Positions 7,928 through 16,912 are shown, numbered from the stretch's first letter. The stretch is 64,000 nucleotides of DNA from Bryobacterales bacterium KBS 96 (GCA_000381625.1 KB906767.1:190729-254728), one strand, 5' to 3'. The notes: generated from the letters alone by a model not told the origin. Numbers and translations: made by a program.

Positions 7928-9693
7928 TGGCCAGCGCCTCCGCTGCTCCTTATACGCGCCGTCCCGCGCGATGGATTCGTTCCGCGCCCGATCCCGCTAT
8001 CGTCCTCGCGCTTGAGCGGGAGATTGGCATCGGCCGGCTGGCCGCGCGCGTTCTTGCGCATCGCGGATTCACGAGTTCAGATCGCGCGTCTGGGTTCCTG
8101 AATCCCTCGCTTTCATCGCTGCACGATCCGCTGCTCATGCGCGGCATGGCTGTTGCCGTCGAACGGCTGCGGCAGGCAATCGAACGGCAGGAGCCAATTC
8201 TGCTCTATGGCGATTACGATGTCGACGGAACGACTTCCATCGTCATTCTGAAAAAGGCACTCGATCTGCTGAATGCACGGGCGGAATTTCACGTGCCGCA
8301 CAGGCTCCGCGACGGGTACGGCATGCGGGCCGAAGTGATCGAGGCGGCCGCCGCGAAAGGCGTCAAGCTCATCGTCAGCGTGGACACCGGTATTCGCGCC
8401 ACCGAAGTTGTCCGGCAGGCGAACGAACTAGGCATCGATGTGATTGTGACCGATCATCATCTGCCCGAAGCGGAGCTGCCGCCGGCGCTTGCGGTGCTGA
8501 ATCCCAACCGGCTGGATTGCGACTATCCGGAGAAGAACCTTTGCGGCGCGGGTGTCACGTTTAAGCTGATTCAGGCGGTGTTGGCTGCGAGCGACTTGCC
8601 GCCGGACCGGCAAGCGCGTCTACTCGATTCATTCTTGAAAATGGTCGCGATCGCTACCATCGCCGATATTGTTCCGCTCACCGGCGAAAACCGCGTGATC
8701 GTTAGGCGAGGGCTAAATGGCCTTCGCGAAGTGAAAAATCCCGGGCTGCGCGCGCTCATCGGCGTGTCCGGCTTGATCGATGGCGTCCCCCCATCCACTC
8801 ATCAGGTCGGTTTTCGCATCGCGCCGCGGATCAACGCGGCTGGCCGCATGGATAGCGCCATGGACGTAATCGACCTCTTCCTCACCGAGGACGCCGAACG
8901 TGCCCGCCAACTCGCGTCACAGCTCGATACGCTCAATCGCGAACGCCAGAACGCCGAAGCCGAGATCGTCCAAAGCATCGTTGACCGCTGCCAGGAATCG
9001 CCGTTCGACGAAGACTGCGCCGCGCTTGTGTTCGCAGAACCCGGCTGGCATCTTGGAGTGGTCGGCATTGTCGCGAGTCGTTTGGTGGAGCGGTTCTGCC
9101 GCCCCGTATTTGTTTTGAGCGATGCCGTCGAAGACGGCTTGCTCTCGGGGTCTGGGCGCAGCATTCCCGGTTTCCACTTGCTCGAAGCGCTAGAGACGAT
9201 GCCGCATCTCTTCCGCAAATTCGGCGGCCACCGCCAGGCGGCGGGACTCACGATTGCACGAGAATCCGTGGACGAATTTCGCCGCAGGCTGGACGCCCAC
9301 GCGCGTACATGCCTGGCAGCGGACGACATGCGGCCTCAATACGTCGTTGATGCGGACGCCGCTTTTCCCGATTTGACGGAACGAGCTATTGACGAGATTT
9401 TTTCGCTTGCTCCGTTCGGCTTTGGCAATTCGATGCCGCTTTTTTACAGCGAAAACGTCGAAGTTGCCGCCCCGCCAAAGGCCCTCGGGAGCGGCAAACA
9501 TCTGAACGTGCCGCTCCGGCAGCAAGGGCGGCTCCTGTTCTTTAAGGCTTGGAACTTCGGCGACCGGATCGATCTGTTTCAGCCGGGGCGGCGGCTCGAC
9601 GTCCTGTTCACTCTGGAAGACGACCCCGGAGCGAAATCGCGCGGCTATGCCGGCTGGAGCGTCTCGTTGCGAGACGCGAGGCTCGCGGGTTAA
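7927..9693 (+). CDS. recJ: Single-stranded-DNA-specific exonuclease RecJ
   Basis: A 588-residue DHH-superfamily 5'-3' exonuclease acting in recombination and mismatch repair. Motif I DYDVDG is at 96-101, the DHH motif at 176-178 (VTDHHLPE), the DHHA1 motif GGHRQAAG near 430, and a C-terminal OB-like segment follows. Length and order match RecJ. ATG 7927 overlaps the upstream stop; a TTG one codon earlier is unlikely. A possible small inverted repeat (CGCGAG/CTCGCG) lies at the very end of the gene, but it is followed by an A-run, not T, so it is not a terminator for this strand. Confidence 0.95.
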   Translation: MASASAAPYTRRPARWIRSAPDPAIVLALEREIGIGRLAARVLAHRGFTSSDRASGFLNPSLSSLHDPLLMRGMAVAVERLRQAIERQEPILLYGDYDVDGTTSIVILKKALDLLNARAEFHVPHRLRDGYGMRAEVIEAAAAKGVKLIVSVDTGIRATEVVRQANELGIDVIVTDHHLPEAELPPALAVLNPNRLDCDYPEKNLCGAGVTFKLIQAVLAASDLPPDRQARLLDSFLKMVAIATIADIVPLTGENRVIVRRGLNGLREVKNPGLRALIGVSGLIDGVPPSTHQVGFRIAPRINAAGRMDSAMDVIDLFLTEDAERARQLASQLDTLNRERQNAEAEIVQSIVDRCQESPFDEDCAALVFAEPGWHLGVVGIVASRLVERFCRPVFVLSDAVEDGLLSGSGRSIPGFHLLEALETMPHLFRKFGGHRQAAGLTIARESVDEFRRRLDAHARTCLAADDMRPQYVVDADAAFPDLTERAIDEIFSLAPFGFGNSMPLFYSENVEVAAPPKALGSGKHLNVPLRQQGRLLFFKAWNFGDRIDLFQPGRRLDVLFTLEDDPGAKSRGYAGWSVSLRDARLAG

Positions 9694-9768
9694 AAAAAAT
9701 ACTGCCGGATTCAGGTTTCTCTCTGGATATTGCGCTTCACGTGTGATAACCTTCCTGTGGAATATCCA

Positions 9769-10125
9769 ATGGAACAAATTCCAGACTCGAAGAGATCTGA
9801 AGTTCTCCAAGGCACTCTCGACTTGATGGTCCTTAAAACGCTTGATGCGTTAGGTCCACTGCATGGATATGGGATTGCCAGACGCATCGAGCAGATCAGC
9901 CATGGCGTTCTTGAACTAAATGAGGGAACGGTTTACACGGCTTTGCTGCGTCTCCAGCAGAAAGGGTGGATCGCCTCGGCCTGGGGCGCCTCGGAAAATA
10001 ATCGACGCGCCAAATTTTATTCAATTACCCGATCGGGTCGCAAACAACTCGCTGCCGAAGCTGAAAACTGGGAGCGCGTCTCAACTGTTATCGGACGCTT
10101 GCTTCGGCTCGCCAGTCAGGCATGA
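9769..10125 (+). CDS. PadR-family transcriptional regulator (partner of ADOP permease 1)
   Basis: 118 residues, PadR winged-helix domain covering nearly the whole protein, with the family features QGTLDLMVLKTL, GPLHGYGIARRIEQ and a wing (RAKFYSITRSGRKQL). PadR proteins are usually repressors of adjacent membrane or efflux genes. The stop is 15 bases upstream of the ADOP permease start, so the two form an operon. It is closely related to the second PadR at 24856-25233 (long identical blocks such as GPLHGYGIARRIEQIS and WGASENNR), pointing to duplication of the PadR-ADOP module. ATG 9769 is chosen because an upstream in-frame start gives a non-conserved extension. Confidence 0.92.
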   Translation: MEQIPDSKRSEVLQGTLDLMVLKTLDALGPLHGYGIARRIEQISHGVLELNEGTVYTALLRLQQKGWIASAWGASENNRRAKFYSITRSGRKQLAAEAENWERVSTVIGRLLRLASQA

Positions 10126-10140
10126 CAAACCAGGTGTTCT

Positions 10141-12870
10141 ATGTATACCCGGTTCAAGGTTCTTTGCTCCAGGATTCTTGGCCTGTTCGCTCGTGAACGC
10201 CAGGACCAGGATTTTCACAACGAGCTTCAGGAACACCTCGCCTTATTAGAGACGGAGTTTGAGCGCCGCGGTTTCTCTCCCGAGGAGGCTCGCTATGCCG
10301 CGAAGCGCCAATTGGGCGGAGTCGCGCAACTCAAAGAATTGCGGCGCGAAAGCCAGTCGATTCCGCAACTCGAAGCTCTGAGTCGAGACATCCGATATGC
10401 CTTCCGCGGCATTCGCAAGACACCGGGATTCAGCCTTACCGTAGTTCTCATGCTGGGACTGGGCATCGGCGCGAATTCGGCGATCTTTACATTAGCCGAT
10501 CAAATGTTGCTCCGGTTACTGCCGGTCAAAGATCCACAGAAACTTGTATTGCTGAACCGTGACGGCATATTCATCGGTGGATCGTGCCGGCCTTGCACAA
10601 ATACGTTTTCCTTCCCCGCGTATGTTGAGCTTCGCAATTCGGCTCGAAATGCCTTCACTGGCGTAGCGGCGCGATACCAGGCGCCTGTGGATATCGGCGT
10701 GAATGGCTCGGCGCAACGCGCTGAGGCTGAGATCGTTTCTGGAAGCTACTTTGGAGTCCTCGGCGTAACTGCCGCCATTGGCCGCACACTGACTCCCGAA
10801 GATGACAAGGTGAAACTGGGGGACCCCTACGTGGTTCTCAGTTACTCGTATTGGCGACGTCGTTTTGGAGGCAATCCCGCGGTTCTCAACCGCAGCGTCG
10901 ATATTAACGGCCATCCCATGACAATCATTGGAGTCGCGCCGAAAGGTTTTCTCGGCTTCGATGAGGCCAGTCCGTCGGATGTATTCGTACCGATGGCGAT
11001 GAAACCAGTCGTCACTACTACCTGGGACGATATGGAGCGGCGCAACAGCACCTGGCTGCGCATGTTCGGGCGTCTGATGCGAGGAGTGTCCGTCAAGGCA
11101 GCCGAAGCCGCCATCGCGGCGCCCTTTAAAGGGGTGCTGCGCGAGGACCTTTCCGCAGTCCATCGCGACCAGCGGTTTTCCGAACGATACATGAGTAGCC
11201 GAATCGTGCTTGAGAGTGCTTCCAAAGGATTCAACAATCTCGAAGACACTTTTGGGAAGCCGATTTACGTTCTGTCGGTGATGGTTGGCCTCCTTCTCTT
11301 AATCGCTTGCGTGAATGTGGCCAATCTCGTGTTAGCGCGATCATCCGCGCGGCAAAAAGAAATGGCCGTCCGCCTGGCCCTGGGAGCTACCCGCATGGGC
11401 CTCGTCCGCCTGGCGCTGTCGGAAAGCATGATTCTCGCCGCGTTCGGGAGCCTCGTTGGTCTTCTGCTCTCTTATTGGATTTCCGGATTGCTTGTGGCGC
11501 TTCTGCCGATTGAGAACGGCGGCGCCCTCATCAGCGCGGTCCCGAATACGAGCGTGCTCTGTTTCACCGCCGCCTTAACGGTTTTGACTACCTTGCTATT
11601 CGGTCTGACTCCCGCCCTACAGGGCACGCGTCCGGATGTGGCGCCCACTTTAAAGAATGAATCGGCCTCCACATCTCTCGCGACCGGTCAGATCTTTGTC
11701 AGGCGTCTGCTTATCTTCGCGCAGGTAACGTTGTCCGTTCTGCTGCTCGTCGGAGCCGGACTATTCGCTCGCAGCCTCCATAAATTGATGTCGGTCGATA
11801 TTGGGATTCGGCCAACGAACCTGCTCGCATTCCTGGTTACTCCTTCGCGGCACCGCTACACGGCTCAGCAGTCGCGCCAGTATTTTCTCGAACTACAAAA
11901 TCGGCTTGATCATCTGCCAGGCGTTATATCGGCCAGCGCGGCTGAGGATCCCGTCCTTTCCGGTGGAAATGAGACTGTTACGGTTCACGTGGAGGGTTAT
12001 CGTTCCCGGCCTGGTGAAGACATGAATCCGAATATCAATGCCGTGCTGCCAGGTTTTTTTACAACAATGGGAATTCCACTCATGATGGGTCGCGATTTCA
12101 ACCCGCGAGATACGGCGGGGCGTCCGAAAGTTGTGATCGTTAACGAAGCATTTGCAAAGCGATATGTGCCGCACGGCAGTCCGGTAGGCCTCCATTTGGG
12201 CTGGTTCGGTACAGACTCGATGGACTACCAGATCGTCGGTGTAGTTAAGAACAGCAAGCAATCCGATCTGCGCGAACAAATCAGGCCATGCACGTATATC
12301 AGTGTTCTGCAATATCCCTTGGCCGCGCTTCCCGATCTCACGTTTTATATGCGGACGGTTCACAACCCCCTTGTGGAAGCGGGGCAGATCCGGCGAACGG
12401 TCGCTCAAATCGATTCATCGATTCCCGTTTCGAAGCTGAAGACGCTTGAAATGCAAATCGATGAGACGCAAACCATCGACCGGCTCTTTGCCTGGTTATC
12501 CGCCGCATTTGCCGTGACTGCAACGCTGCTTGCCTCTATCGGCCTCTATGGCTTAATGGCGTTCCTGGTAACACGGCGAAGGCTGGAAATCGGGATTCGG
12601 TTGGCCCTCGGAGCGGAGCGCTGTCAAGTCCTGAAACTCATCATGAAAGATGTCTTGCTTTTAAGCCTTGCGGGCATGAGTTGTGGCCTACTGCTGGCCG
12701 TATTCCTGGCTCATTTGGTTCAGAGCCAGTTGTATGGCGTTAAAGCAACAGATTCCTCTGTGATGATTCTGGCGAGTCTTAGCATTCTTGCCGTCTGCTG
12801 CATCGCCGGTTATCTTCCCGCACGTCGCGCCACAAAAATAGATCCGTCCGCGATTTTGCGGCATCAATAG
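10141..12870 (+). CDS. ADOP-type MacB/FtsX-like ABC permease 1
   Basis: 909 residues. Residues about 25-75 carry the N-terminal ADOP helix region (ELQEHLALLE, FSPEEARYAA), then a first membrane segment near 98-124, a MacB-type periplasmic core, and an FtsX permease half (LLLIACVNVANLVLARSSAR). A second copy follows, ending in GLMAFLVTRRRLEIGIRLALGA and PARRATKIDPS. No ATPase gene is adjacent, in keeping with the 'orphan permease' name (acidobacterial duplicated orphan permease). Substrate unknown. Ribosome site AGGTG lies five bases before ATG 10141. PadR directly upstream probably regulates it. Confidence 0.9.
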   Translation: MYTRFKVLCSRILGLFARERQDQDFHNELQEHLALLETEFERRGFSPEEARYAAKRQLGGVAQLKELRRESQSIPQLEALSRDIRYAFRGIRKTPGFSLTVVLMLGLGIGANSAIFTLADQMLLRLLPVKDPQKLVLLNRDGIFIGGSCRPCTNTFSFPAYVELRNSARNAFTGVAARYQAPVDIGVNGSAQRAEAEIVSGSYFGVLGVTAAIGRTLTPEDDKVKLGDPYVVLSYSYWRRRFGGNPAVLNRSVDINGHPMTIIGVAPKGFLGFDEASPSDVFVPMAMKPVVTTTWDDMERRNSTWLRMFGRLMRGVSVKAAEAAIAAPFKGVLREDLSAVHRDQRFSERYMSSRIVLESASKGFNNLEDTFGKPIYVLSVMVGLLLLIACVNVANLVLARSSARQKEMAVRLALGATRMGLVRLALSESMILAAFGSLVGLLLSYWISGLLVALLPIENGGALISAVPNTSVLCFTAALTVLTTLLFGLTPALQGTRPDVAPTLKNESASTSLATGQIFVRRLLIFAQVTLSVLLLVGAGLFARSLHKLMSVDIGIRPTNLLAFLVTPSRHRYTAQQSRQYFLELQNRLDHLPGVISASAAEDPVLSGGNETVTVHVEGYRSRPGEDMNPNINAVLPGFFTTMGIPLMMGRDFNPRDTAGRPKVVIVNEAFAKRYVPHGSPVGLHLGWFGTDSMDYQIVGVVKNSKQSDLREQIRPCTYISVLQYPLAALPDLTFYMRTVHNPLVEAGQIRRTVAQIDSSIPVSKLKTLEMQIDETQTIDRLFAWLSAAFAVTATLLASIGLYGLMAFLVTRRRLEIGIRLALGAERCQVLKLIMKDVLLLSLAGMSCGLLLAVFLAHLVQSQLYGVKATDSSVMILASLSILAVCCIAGYLPARRATKIDPSAILRHQ

Positions 12871-12882
12871 CATCACTCCTAC

Positions 12883-13047
12883 GGCGGCTCCGTTGAAGAC
12901 GTCCGCTCCCCTCACGGTCGCGGTTCGGTGCTGGTAACCAGCCTCCCTATCCGATTCTGCTGCCCCTCAGGGCCAGGGTATTTCCTGGCGGATGAAGGCG
13001 CCCTGGTTGCCAGCACTGAACCGCGACTGTCAAGGAGCGGACGTTGG
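12883..13047. repeat. Long inverted repeat built from elements A-C-A'
   Basis: Forward element A (12899-12934) and reverse element A (13009-13044) form arms of about 36 bases with few mismatches around a forward element C (12949-12979, CCGATTCTG core). Transcribed from either side this could fold into one very long hairpin. It sits between the ADOP gene and the cimA promoter, so it may insulate the two units. The sequence GGCGGCTCCGTTGAAGAC just before it (12883-12900) resembles the junctions at 15.0 kb and in element B. Confidence 0.75.
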
Positions 13048-13119
13048 CGGCGGGCATCTGCAAGGGGCGGCGGCCGTGTTACCAGATGCCTTTCAACAAT
13101 GGCATTAGGAATAGTTAAT

Positions 13120-13149
13120 TTGGAAAGCGCTGGCGTGCTGTCATATACT
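13120..13149 (+). promoter_or_regulatory. Predicted promoter of the cimA leader
   Basis: TTGGAA (13120-13125) and TATACT (13144-13149) with an 18-base spacer. Transcription would start near 13156, about 17 bases before the leader-peptide ATG and 190 bases before cimA. Confidence 0.55.
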
Positions 13150-13172
13150 CAGAAGAGATCCACTCAGTCTCA

Positions 13173-13232
13173 ATGCTGACCTTCCTTAGCATCGGCATTA
13201 TTATCGGCGCGGGCATTACCAGCCCCGCCTGA
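13173..13232 (+). CDS. Isoleucine-rich leader peptide of the cimA attenuator (19 residues)
   Basis: The reading frame encodes MLTFLSIGIIIGAGITSPA and stop. Five of 19 codons are Ile (three consecutive at 13197-13205), with two Leu and two Thr. No strong ribosome site is visible; a purine stretch at 13151-13157 is distant. The role is inferred from position: it ends inside the RNA segment that must choose between a protector hairpin and an antiterminator, upstream of an intrinsic terminator and of an isoleucine-pathway gene. Ribosome stalling at the Ile codons when charged tRNA-Ile is scarce would favour read-through. Confidence 0.78.
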   Translation: MLTFLSIGIIIGAGITSPA

Positions 13233-13278
13233 GACTCTTTTGGACGCGCATTTTTCTCTAAAGAGGCCATCGGCGGGG
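13206..13278 (+). promoter_or_regulatory. Attenuator: protector hairpin and alternative antiterminator
   Basis: Segment 1 (13206-13214, GGCGCGGGC) pairs with segment 2 (13222-13229, GCCCCGCC) in eight base pairs with one bulge: the protector form. Segment 2 (13223-13229, CCCCGCC) can instead pair perfectly with 13272-13278 (GGCGGGG), which covers the 3' end of the terminator's left arm: the antiterminator form. The segments are mutually exclusive. A ribosome stalled on Ile codons 9-11 would cover segment 1 and free segment 2, while one reaching the stop at 13230 would cover segment 2 and let the terminator form. Confidence 0.75.
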
Positions 13279-13309
13279 TAGTTGAACCAGCCGATGGCCT
13301 TTTGCTTTT
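13265..13309 (+). terminator. Intrinsic terminator of the cimA attenuator
   Basis: A perfect 10-bp stem, GGCCATCGGC (13265-13274) with GCCGATGGCC (13290-13299), a 15-base loop, then TTTTGCTTTT. It lies between the leader peptide and cimA with no other gene to terminate, as expected for an attenuator. Confidence 0.88.
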
Positions 13310-13345
13310 GGCGCAAACTGACGATGGGTAGACAGGCGGGCATAT

Positions 13346-14956
13346 ATGAAGATTTTTACTTTCGATACGACGCTGCGGGATGGCACTCAAGGCGAGGCCG
13401 TCTCCTTTTCTGTTGAGGACAAGCTCCTGATTGCGGAGAAACTTGACGAGTTCGGCATCGATTACATCGAAGGCGGCTGGCCCGGTTCGAATCCGAGAGA
13501 TAAAGAGTTCTTTGCGCGCGCCAAGAACGTAAACCTGAAACACGCCAAACTGACGGCATTCGGAGCCACGCGATTTGTCAAGAATCCGGTCGAGAAAGAT
13601 GCGAATGTGGCCGCGCTGCTCGCCGCGGAGACCCCGACGATCTCCATTTTCGGAAAGTCCTGGGACTTTCACGTACATCGAGCGCTCGGCATCACGGAGG
13701 GAGAAAACCAAAAGTTAATTAGCGAAACCGTATCGTACCTGAAGGCCCATGGGCGCGAGGTCGTCTACGATGCCGAGCATTTCTTCGATGGCTACCAGGC
13801 AAATCCGGCCTTCGCGCTGCGGACGCTCGAAGCCGCGAAAGCCGCCGGCGCGGATGTTCTTTGCCTGTGCGATACAAACGGCGGTACGCTGCCGATGCGA
13901 TTGCAGGAAATCGTCATCGAAGTACGCCGGCGATTCGACGGCATTCTGGGTATTCACGCTCACAACGATTCGGATGTTGCGATCGCGAATGCGCTGGTGG
14001 CGGTCGAAGCCGGCGTCACCCATGTTCAGGGCTGCATCAATGGGTACGGCGAGCGCTGCGGCAACACCAACCTGTGCTCGGTTATCGCAGATCTCGAATT
14101 GAAACTGGGCCACACAACCGTGGGCCGCGAGAATCTGGAAAGCCTGACCGATCTGGCGCGGTACGTGGCCGAATTAGCCAATCTGCCGCTGCGCCGCGAC
14201 CAGCCATTCGTCGGCCAGAGCGCATTCGCCCATAAGGGCGGCATTCACGTGAGCGCCGTGCTGAAAGATTCCGCGACGTACGAACACATCCATCCCGAGA
14301 CTGTCGGCAACCGGCAGCGCGTGCTTCTCAGCGATCTGTCCGGCCGCAGCAATATCGCCTATAAGTTGAAACAGCATGGCCTGGGCGACCGGCTGGGAGA
14401 AACCGGCAGCCGTGAACTGCTGGAGCGCATCAAGCACATGGAATACCTCGGTTATGACTTTGAAACGGCCGAAGGTACGTTCGAATTGCTCGTGCGCCAA
14501 GCCGCTAATCCTTCGTTCCACGCGTTCGATGTTGTCAGCTACGAAGTGAATACCAAACTGGTCGCAGAGGACGAAACCGTGACCACCGCGAACGTCGTGC
14601 TTCGGGTGAACGGCAACATTCATTCGGCTACGGCAACCGGCCAAGGTCCGGTGAACGCGCTTGACGTATGCCTTCGCCAGTGCCTTTCCGCGAGCTATCC
14701 GGCCATTTCGGACGTCCGGCTAGTGGATTACAAAGTGCGAGTGCTCGGCGCGAAAGGCGGTACCGAATCGAAGGTTCGGGTACTTGTTGAATGGTCGGAT
14801 CACAAACATAGTTGGGCGACAGTGGGCATTTCCGACAACGTCATCGCCGCAAGCTGGTATGCGCTGGTTGACGCGCTGCGTCTGGAACTAATCCGGTTGC
14901 AGGAAAAAGACGAACAGCCCGCCCAACTGGTTGAAGACTACAGTTGGGGTGTTTGA
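13346..14956 (+). CDS. cimA: (R)-citramalate synthase CimA
   Basis: 536 residues. Condenses acetyl-CoA with pyruvate to citramalate, the first step of the threonine-independent isoleucine route. The N-terminal DRE-TIM barrel has the catalytic TLRDGTQGE motif (R11, D12) and metal ligands H204/H206 in HAHND, then GYGERCGN. The C-terminal part (about 390-536) is a LeuA-type dimerisation/allosteric domain. The start region (FTFDTTLRDGTQ and GIDYIEGGWPGSNP) fits the CimA subgroup rather than LeuA or homocitrate synthase. Ribosome site AGGCGGG precedes ATG 13346. The Ile-rich attenuator upstream independently supports the isoleucine assignment. Confidence 0.9.
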   Translation: MKIFTFDTTLRDGTQGEAVSFSVEDKLLIAEKLDEFGIDYIEGGWPGSNPRDKEFFARAKNVNLKHAKLTAFGATRFVKNPVEKDANVAALLAAETPTISIFGKSWDFHVHRALGITEGENQKLISETVSYLKAHGREVVYDAEHFFDGYQANPAFALRTLEAAKAAGADVLCLCDTNGGTLPMRLQEIVIEVRRRFDGILGIHAHNDSDVAIANALVAVEAGVTHVQGCINGYGERCGNTNLCSVIADLELKLGHTTVGRENLESLTDLARYVAELANLPLRRDQPFVGQSAFAHKGGIHVSAVLKDSATYEHIHPETVGNRQRVLLSDLSGRSNIAYKLKQHGLGDRLGETGSRELLERIKHMEYLGYDFETAEGTFELLVRQAANPSFHAFDVVSYEVNTKLVAEDETVTTANVVLRVNGNIHSATATGQGPVNALDVCLRQCLSASYPAISDVRLVDYKVRVLGAKGGTESKVRVLVEWSDHKHSWATVGISDNVIAASWYALVDALRLELIRLQEKDEQPAQLVEDYSWGV

Positions 14957-14994
14957 TGTTGTCGGTGAAGGGCGTCCGATCTGTTGCCCGGCCA

Positions 14995-15235
14995 CACCGT
15001 TGAAGACGCCGGTAAAAGCATCCGCTCCTTGACAGTCGCGGTTCGGTGCAGGCAACCGGACGTTATACGCCTCCGAAAAACCGGCTTGCTGACGCAAGGC
15101 GGCTCCGTCGAGGTTACCCGGAAACAGAGCCGCCGCACGTGAGAGTGCGCCGGTCGAAAGGCGTCTTCATGCGATTCTGCGGGCCGCAGGACCATGGGAT
15201 TCCCTGACGGTCGCGGTTCGGTGCTAGAGAGGCGT
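14995..15235. repeat. Composite repeat cluster A, B (reverse), B (forward), C, A
   Basis: The gap 14957-15356 holds no gene except this mosaic. Forward element A lies at 15019-15060 with its junction GTTGAAGACGCCGGTAAAAG before it. A reverse half of B lies at about 15079-15108 (CTTGCTGACGCAAGGCGGC) and a forward B start at 15123-15152. Forward C is at 15161-15197 (GATTCTGCGGGCC core) and a second forward A at 15198-15233 (GGTCGCGGTTCGGTGC). It is the richest of the intergenic repeat sites and shows that A, B and C combine freely. Confidence 0.72.
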
Positions 15236-15356
15236 CTTGATCGATTTGGGTGGACCGTAATGCATGGGCGCTTCATGTCGGGGCTGGCCATTACCGGTTC
15301 CGTGTTGAAAATCGCCCTTCCGGAGCGTCTACGATGCAGGGAGCAATCGGAGGACG

Positions 15357-16703
15357 GTGCCACAAGCCAGCGCTCGCGTGTCGACAGCTCTGCTTACGTT
15401 TATCCTGACGCTCGTGCTCATTCGGCCCGTGTATGGCTACGCTGTTTTCACTCACGAAGAGCTGATCGACCTGGCTTGGAACGATTCCATCCGCCCGCTG
15501 CTGCTGAAGCGATTCCCGGGCACAACGGAGGCCGAACTCGAAGAGGCGCATGCCTATGCCTACGGTGGCTGCGTCATTCAGGATCTCGGCTATTACCCGT
15601 TTGGAAAAGAGATCTTCAGTGATCTCACCCATTACGTGCGGACCGGCGATTTTGTAATGGAGTTGCTACACGATGCGAAGACCGTAAACGAGTACGCGTT
15701 TGCGATTGGGGCGCTGTCGCATTACGTCGGTGATTCCATCGGCCACTCGGAGGCCATTAACCCGGGAACCGCTTTGACTTTTCCCAAGCTCGCGAGCAAA
15801 TACGGTCCGGTGGTTACGTACGAGGAAGCGCCGCACGATCACGTGCGCGTCGAATTCGGTTTCGATGTCGCGCAGATCTCTCGCCACCGTTATGCACCCG
15901 GCGCGTATCACAAATACATCGGATTTCGCGTATCCCGCGCGCTGCTCGACCGCGCGTTCTTTGCGACTTATGGGCTGAGAGTGCGCGACATTCTTGGTCC
16001 GCAGCGTTCGGCGATCGGGAGCTACCGCTATGCGGTCAGAAAACTTCTTCCGCTATTCGCAAAAGGAACGGTCGTGATCCTTCGCGGCGACCTTCCACGA
16101 GAAATTCCGGATGCCGCTCGCGCGCAGTTTCTCGCAGTTGTCGCGAACGCGGAGTACCAGAAGAATTGGAGTACAACGTACCGCTCGCCCGGTTTCACGG
16201 GACATGTAGTGGCGATCGTCATCCGTATAATCCCGAAGATCGGTTTTCTAAAGACGCTCTCCATTAAGTCGCCGACGCCGGCAACGGAAGATCTGTACAT
16301 CAACAGCATGAATACGAGCGTCGCGCTATTTCGCAAGCTGCTTGTTCGGGCGGGGAAGGACGCACATGGCGAACTCGACCTCGCGAATCGCGATCTCGAT
16401 ACCGGAGGACGTGTCCGGCCGGGAACCTACGCCCTTACCGACAAGACTTACGCCGAGTTGTTAGCCAAGGTTACTGAAGATAATTCGGTACTGCCGATCC
16501 CAGTCGAATTGCGCCAGAATATCCTTGACTACTATTCCGATCCCAACGCGCCAATTACGACCAAGAAGCATCGCAAAGCGTGGGCGAAAGTACAGGCGGA
16601 GCTACGGAAATTGCGGGAGACGGAGCGGACGAGCAGTTTGTCTCCCTCTGCCCCCGGCAGTAATGCCGCGGAAATGCGGCCGGTTCGCGGCTTAACGAAA
16701 TAG
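15357..16703 (+). CDS. Exported zinc-dependent phospholipase C-like protein
   Basis: 448 residues with a Sec signal (about 1-28, LLTFILTLVLIRPVYG). The next 200 residues resemble the Zn-dependent PLC fold (family PF00882): FTHEELIDLAW, YAYGGCVIQDLGYYPFG and ALSHYVGDSIGHSEAIN supply regularly spaced His/Asp residues typical of a trinuclear zinc site. Residues after about 230 have no assignment; the C-terminal 30 are Ser/Pro-rich. The GTG at 15357 follows GGAGG by only three bases; a GTG seven codons later (15378) is an alternative. The substrate need not be a phospholipid; the family is broad. Confidence 0.75.
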   Translation: MPQASARVSTALLTFILTLVLIRPVYGYAVFTHEELIDLAWNDSIRPLLLKRFPGTTEAELEEAHAYAYGGCVIQDLGYYPFGKEIFSDLTHYVRTGDFVMELLHDAKTVNEYAFAIGALSHYVGDSIGHSEAINPGTALTFPKLASKYGPVVTYEEAPHDHVRVEFGFDVAQISRHRYAPGAYHKYIGFRVSRALLDRAFFATYGLRVRDILGPQRSAIGSYRYAVRKLLPLFAKGTVVILRGDLPREIPDAARAQFLAVVANAEYQKNWSTTYRSPGFTGHVVAIVIRIIPKIGFLKTLSIKSPTPATEDLYINSMNTSVALFRKLLVRAGKDAHGELDLANRDLDTGGRVRPGTYALTDKTYAELLAKVTEDNSVLPIPVELRQNILDYYSDPNAPITTKKHRKAWAKVQAELRKLRETERTSSLSPSAPGSNAAEMRPVRGLTK

Positions 16704-16724
16704 GCGTTCGTCGATATCTACACG

Positions 16725-16912
16725 CGCCGCGCTCCGTTTCTCAGGCTGCCTTGATACAGAGCCGCATTGCGTGAGCAAGCAGGTTCGGACAACCGCGCAA
16801 ACCCGCGCACTTACGTGCGGCGGCTCCGTTTCCAGATTGCCTCCACTCAGAGCCGCCTCGCGTTAGCGAGCGGGTTCGGACAACCGCAAAACCAGCGCAC
16901 TTACGACCCGGT
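16725..16912 (+). repeat. Two tandem copies of element B (91-base period)
   Basis: The 327-base gap 16704-17030 contains no gene. Two head-to-tail B units start near 16725 and 16820; the GAGCCGC cores are at 16759 and 16850, exactly 91 bases apart. Each has GAGCCGC, a GCGT-AGC-AGC-GGTTCGGACAACCGC segment and an AACC(C/A)GCGCACTTACG tail, then the CGGCTCCGTTT junction. The single copy at 2935-3045 has the same parts. Confidence 0.75.

Noticed and set aside
8802-9329. Long minus-strand open frame opposite recJ
   Set aside because: Shadow of a GC-rich coding gene; Ser/Arg-rich low-complexity translation.
9660-9702. Terminator at the end of recJ
   Set aside because: The small hairpin is followed by A-rich sequence on the coding strand, not a T-run.
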